A stretch of DNA of 64,000 nucleotides from Galbula dea (Eukaryota; Chordata; Aves; Piciformes; Galbulidae): positions 1,338,320 to 1,402,319 of the forward strand of contig VWZX01002286.1 of assembly GCA_013399015.1 (NCBI GenBank). Reading direction: 5' to 3'. The first letter of the stretch is position 1. Every line of letters begins with the position of its first letter. A program made the translations under genes and the position numbers. This document shows, in pieces, positions 62,456 to 64,000 of the stretch. The notes below the pieces were generated by a model. It did no database searches and had not been told where the DNA came from. It saw only the letters and a program-made list of their open reading frames with translations.

Positions 62456-64000
62456 GTAAGTTTTCTTTCCACACATTCTTCTGCAATGAATTTGTAACTT
62501 GCAGGAGTGTATTTTCTAATAAAACTTTATGGCAGACTCGAGGAGGAGGTTTACCTGTTTAAGTTTCTCCTGCTTCTTAGAAAAATCATGCTTACAACTT
62601 AGATGCATTGTTAAAGAAGTTAAAATGGGTGGAAGATTTTGGATCCAGATCACTATCTCTGGGGTTGAGAATTTGCATATTCTTTGCAGAGAAATATAGA
62701 AAGTGAATTATGGCAGTATAAACTTACTTGAGAAAGTTGAGAAATTTCCACTTATACGAAGCTTTTTGAAACACAAAATCTTTCTTCTTTACAACTTAAC
62801 TACTTTTTGGTTTTCTTTGCTGCATGAGAAGCCGTATGGATCTCAGTGCCAAGATATATGTGACAAAATGGGTTTACAGTTCTTGGTTTTTGTAAAAAAA
62901 AGAGATGGATTTCACTTCATGATGGTGAATATATACACTCATTAAAAACTAGCAGCTTCTTCTGATTTATCTCAAGCATCACATGCATGCAAACATGTAT
63001 ATCCACACCATATCCTTTCTGAATTTAAAGAAATAGTCCATCTATTAGACTAATTAAGCAGAAGGAACGTCTTTATTCTCACATGCACAAATTCTGTATA
63101 CATAAATGCTTAACAGTTTTTTCAGAATTTAGTATTGCTATTTTTTTTATTCTTCTATAGATCTTTAACATGTGTCTCTAAAATTAGAAGGCAGAGGAAA
63201 ATACTGTCTCGTTACCATCATTTTGCCTGAAAACTTTTTTCTATGGTTTAGAAATCTTGTTGCCCTTTACAACGAGCTCTTGTTTCTTGAATAAATGAGA
63301 TCAGATACCATCTTGCAGAATTTTTCTATTTTCCTTTATGCAGCAGAATATTATAGAGGAGGAAGACTAGGATATCCCTGTGTCTTCGAGTAATATGCTG
63401 TTATTAACATTTCTTAAAAATAGAAATATTTAACTCAAAACACTTGAAAAATCTATGTTTTGAAACTGAAATGAGACAATTTAATACTCAGACTTGAGAA
63501 CAATATATATGGAAGAATGTTTGCACTGCTGAAAGCTGTCCTACCTAGCACAGCTGAACAAGCCCAAAGAGAACTGAATAGAGAAGTGTTGAAACAATAC
63601 AATAATTTATTTAAACTTAATTAGTTTAATGATGTTTAAGAGTAAGCCAATAGATTGCATTTATACCTATGTTTTCAGGTCTGTAATGCCCTGTGGCAGT
63701 GATTCGTAGAACTACTGAATGTCTTAGGCTAGAAGGGACATCTGGAGGTCATGTGGTCCAACTCCCCTGCTCAATCAGATCCATCTAGAGCATGTTGCCC
63801 AGGTCCATGTTCAGATGGCTTTTGAATATCTCCAAGGATGGAGATTCCACAGCCTCCTTGGTCAATATATGCCAGTGCTCAGTAACCGTCACAGTAAAAG
63901 TGTGGGATGACAGATAAACTTAGCTCTATAATTCATAGATTTTGTAATACAAAAAGAAAGAAAATTTATCTTTTCTACAGAGGAGTAAATTAAAGTGACA
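62456..64000 (+). other. RYR3: RYR3 intron 38, 5' part
   Basis: AT-rich, with one antisense CR1 fragment (63705-63905). No exon 39 within the window. Confidence 0.78.
63705..63905 (-). mobile_element. CR1 LINE 3' fragment, antisense
   Basis: On the + strand: cgtagaactactgaatgtct then ctagaagggac, catgtggtccaactcccctg, and a stretch including cttttgaatatctccaagga. A diverged CR1 3' end in reverse, about 200 bp, non-coding. Confidence 0.85.

Noticed and set aside
1..64000. CRISPR array, phage, operon or novel bacterial-type system
   Set aside because: No regularly spaced repeats, no dense coding, no ribosome-binding sites; the window is one intron-rich vertebrate gene.

Overview
The window is vertebrate nuclear DNA, almost certainly from a bird. 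It is AT-rich, its coding sequence is split into many short exons with GT-AG introns, and it carries several CR1 LINE fragments. These end in the avian-type tail (repeats related to ATTCTATG), and there is also one probable solo LTR. Nothing in it is prokaryotic, and I find no tRNA, rRNA, CRISPR array or operon.

One host gene fills the whole window on the + strand: the ryanodine receptor 3 gene (RYR3), the intracellular Ca2+-release channel of the sarcoplasmic/endoplasmic reticulum. I placed 36 consecutive coding exons (297 to 62455). All have AG acceptors and GT donors, and every junction keeps the reading frame. Together they give 5701 coding nt, about 1900 codons without a stop. Exons 1-2, the promoter and roughly the C-terminal 60% of the protein (including the pore) lie outside. 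Exon numbers 3-38 are inferred from the usual RyR layout. RYR3 is preferred over RYR1/RYR2 because of wording such as GMGVPEIKYGDSVCFVQH and DLLGTTQFLSQASFIPCP, and because the D2 divergent region is very short, as is known for RyR3.

Layout. 297-12.8 kb: exons 3-8, N-terminal beta-trefoil domain A and the start of the MIR-type domain B. 14.0-25.2 kb: exons 9-12, the rest of the MIR region. 27.2-34.0 kb: exons 13-17, helical/RIH region. 34.6-41.3 kb: exons 18-20, SPRY1. 41.5-45.7 kb: exons 21-25, the paired RyR repeats. 46.4-50.6 kb: exons 26-29, SPRY2 and its linker. 51.2-55.5 kb: exons 30-34, D2 microexon and SPRY3. 56.2-62.5 kb: exons 35-38, start of the junctional solenoid and the short acidic D3-like stretch.

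Introns hold the rest. Recognisable CR1 copies lie at 4826-6211 (+), 11256-11610 (-), 17071-17172 (-), 17243-19812 (-, the longest, with endonuclease and reverse-transcriptase remnants), 27485-28170 (+), 53515-54214 (-) and 63705-63905 (-), plus short tail-only scraps. A much older CR1/L3-like reverse-transcriptase relic sits at about 59740-60150 (-). A 505-bp TG...CA element with 4-bp direct repeats at 8966-9470 is a probable solo LTR. I did not find an undescribed biological system; the best leads are an unusual exon 38 acceptor, a G-quadruplex-type motif in intron 7, the solo LTR, the ancient LINE relic and the lineage-variable D2 linker.
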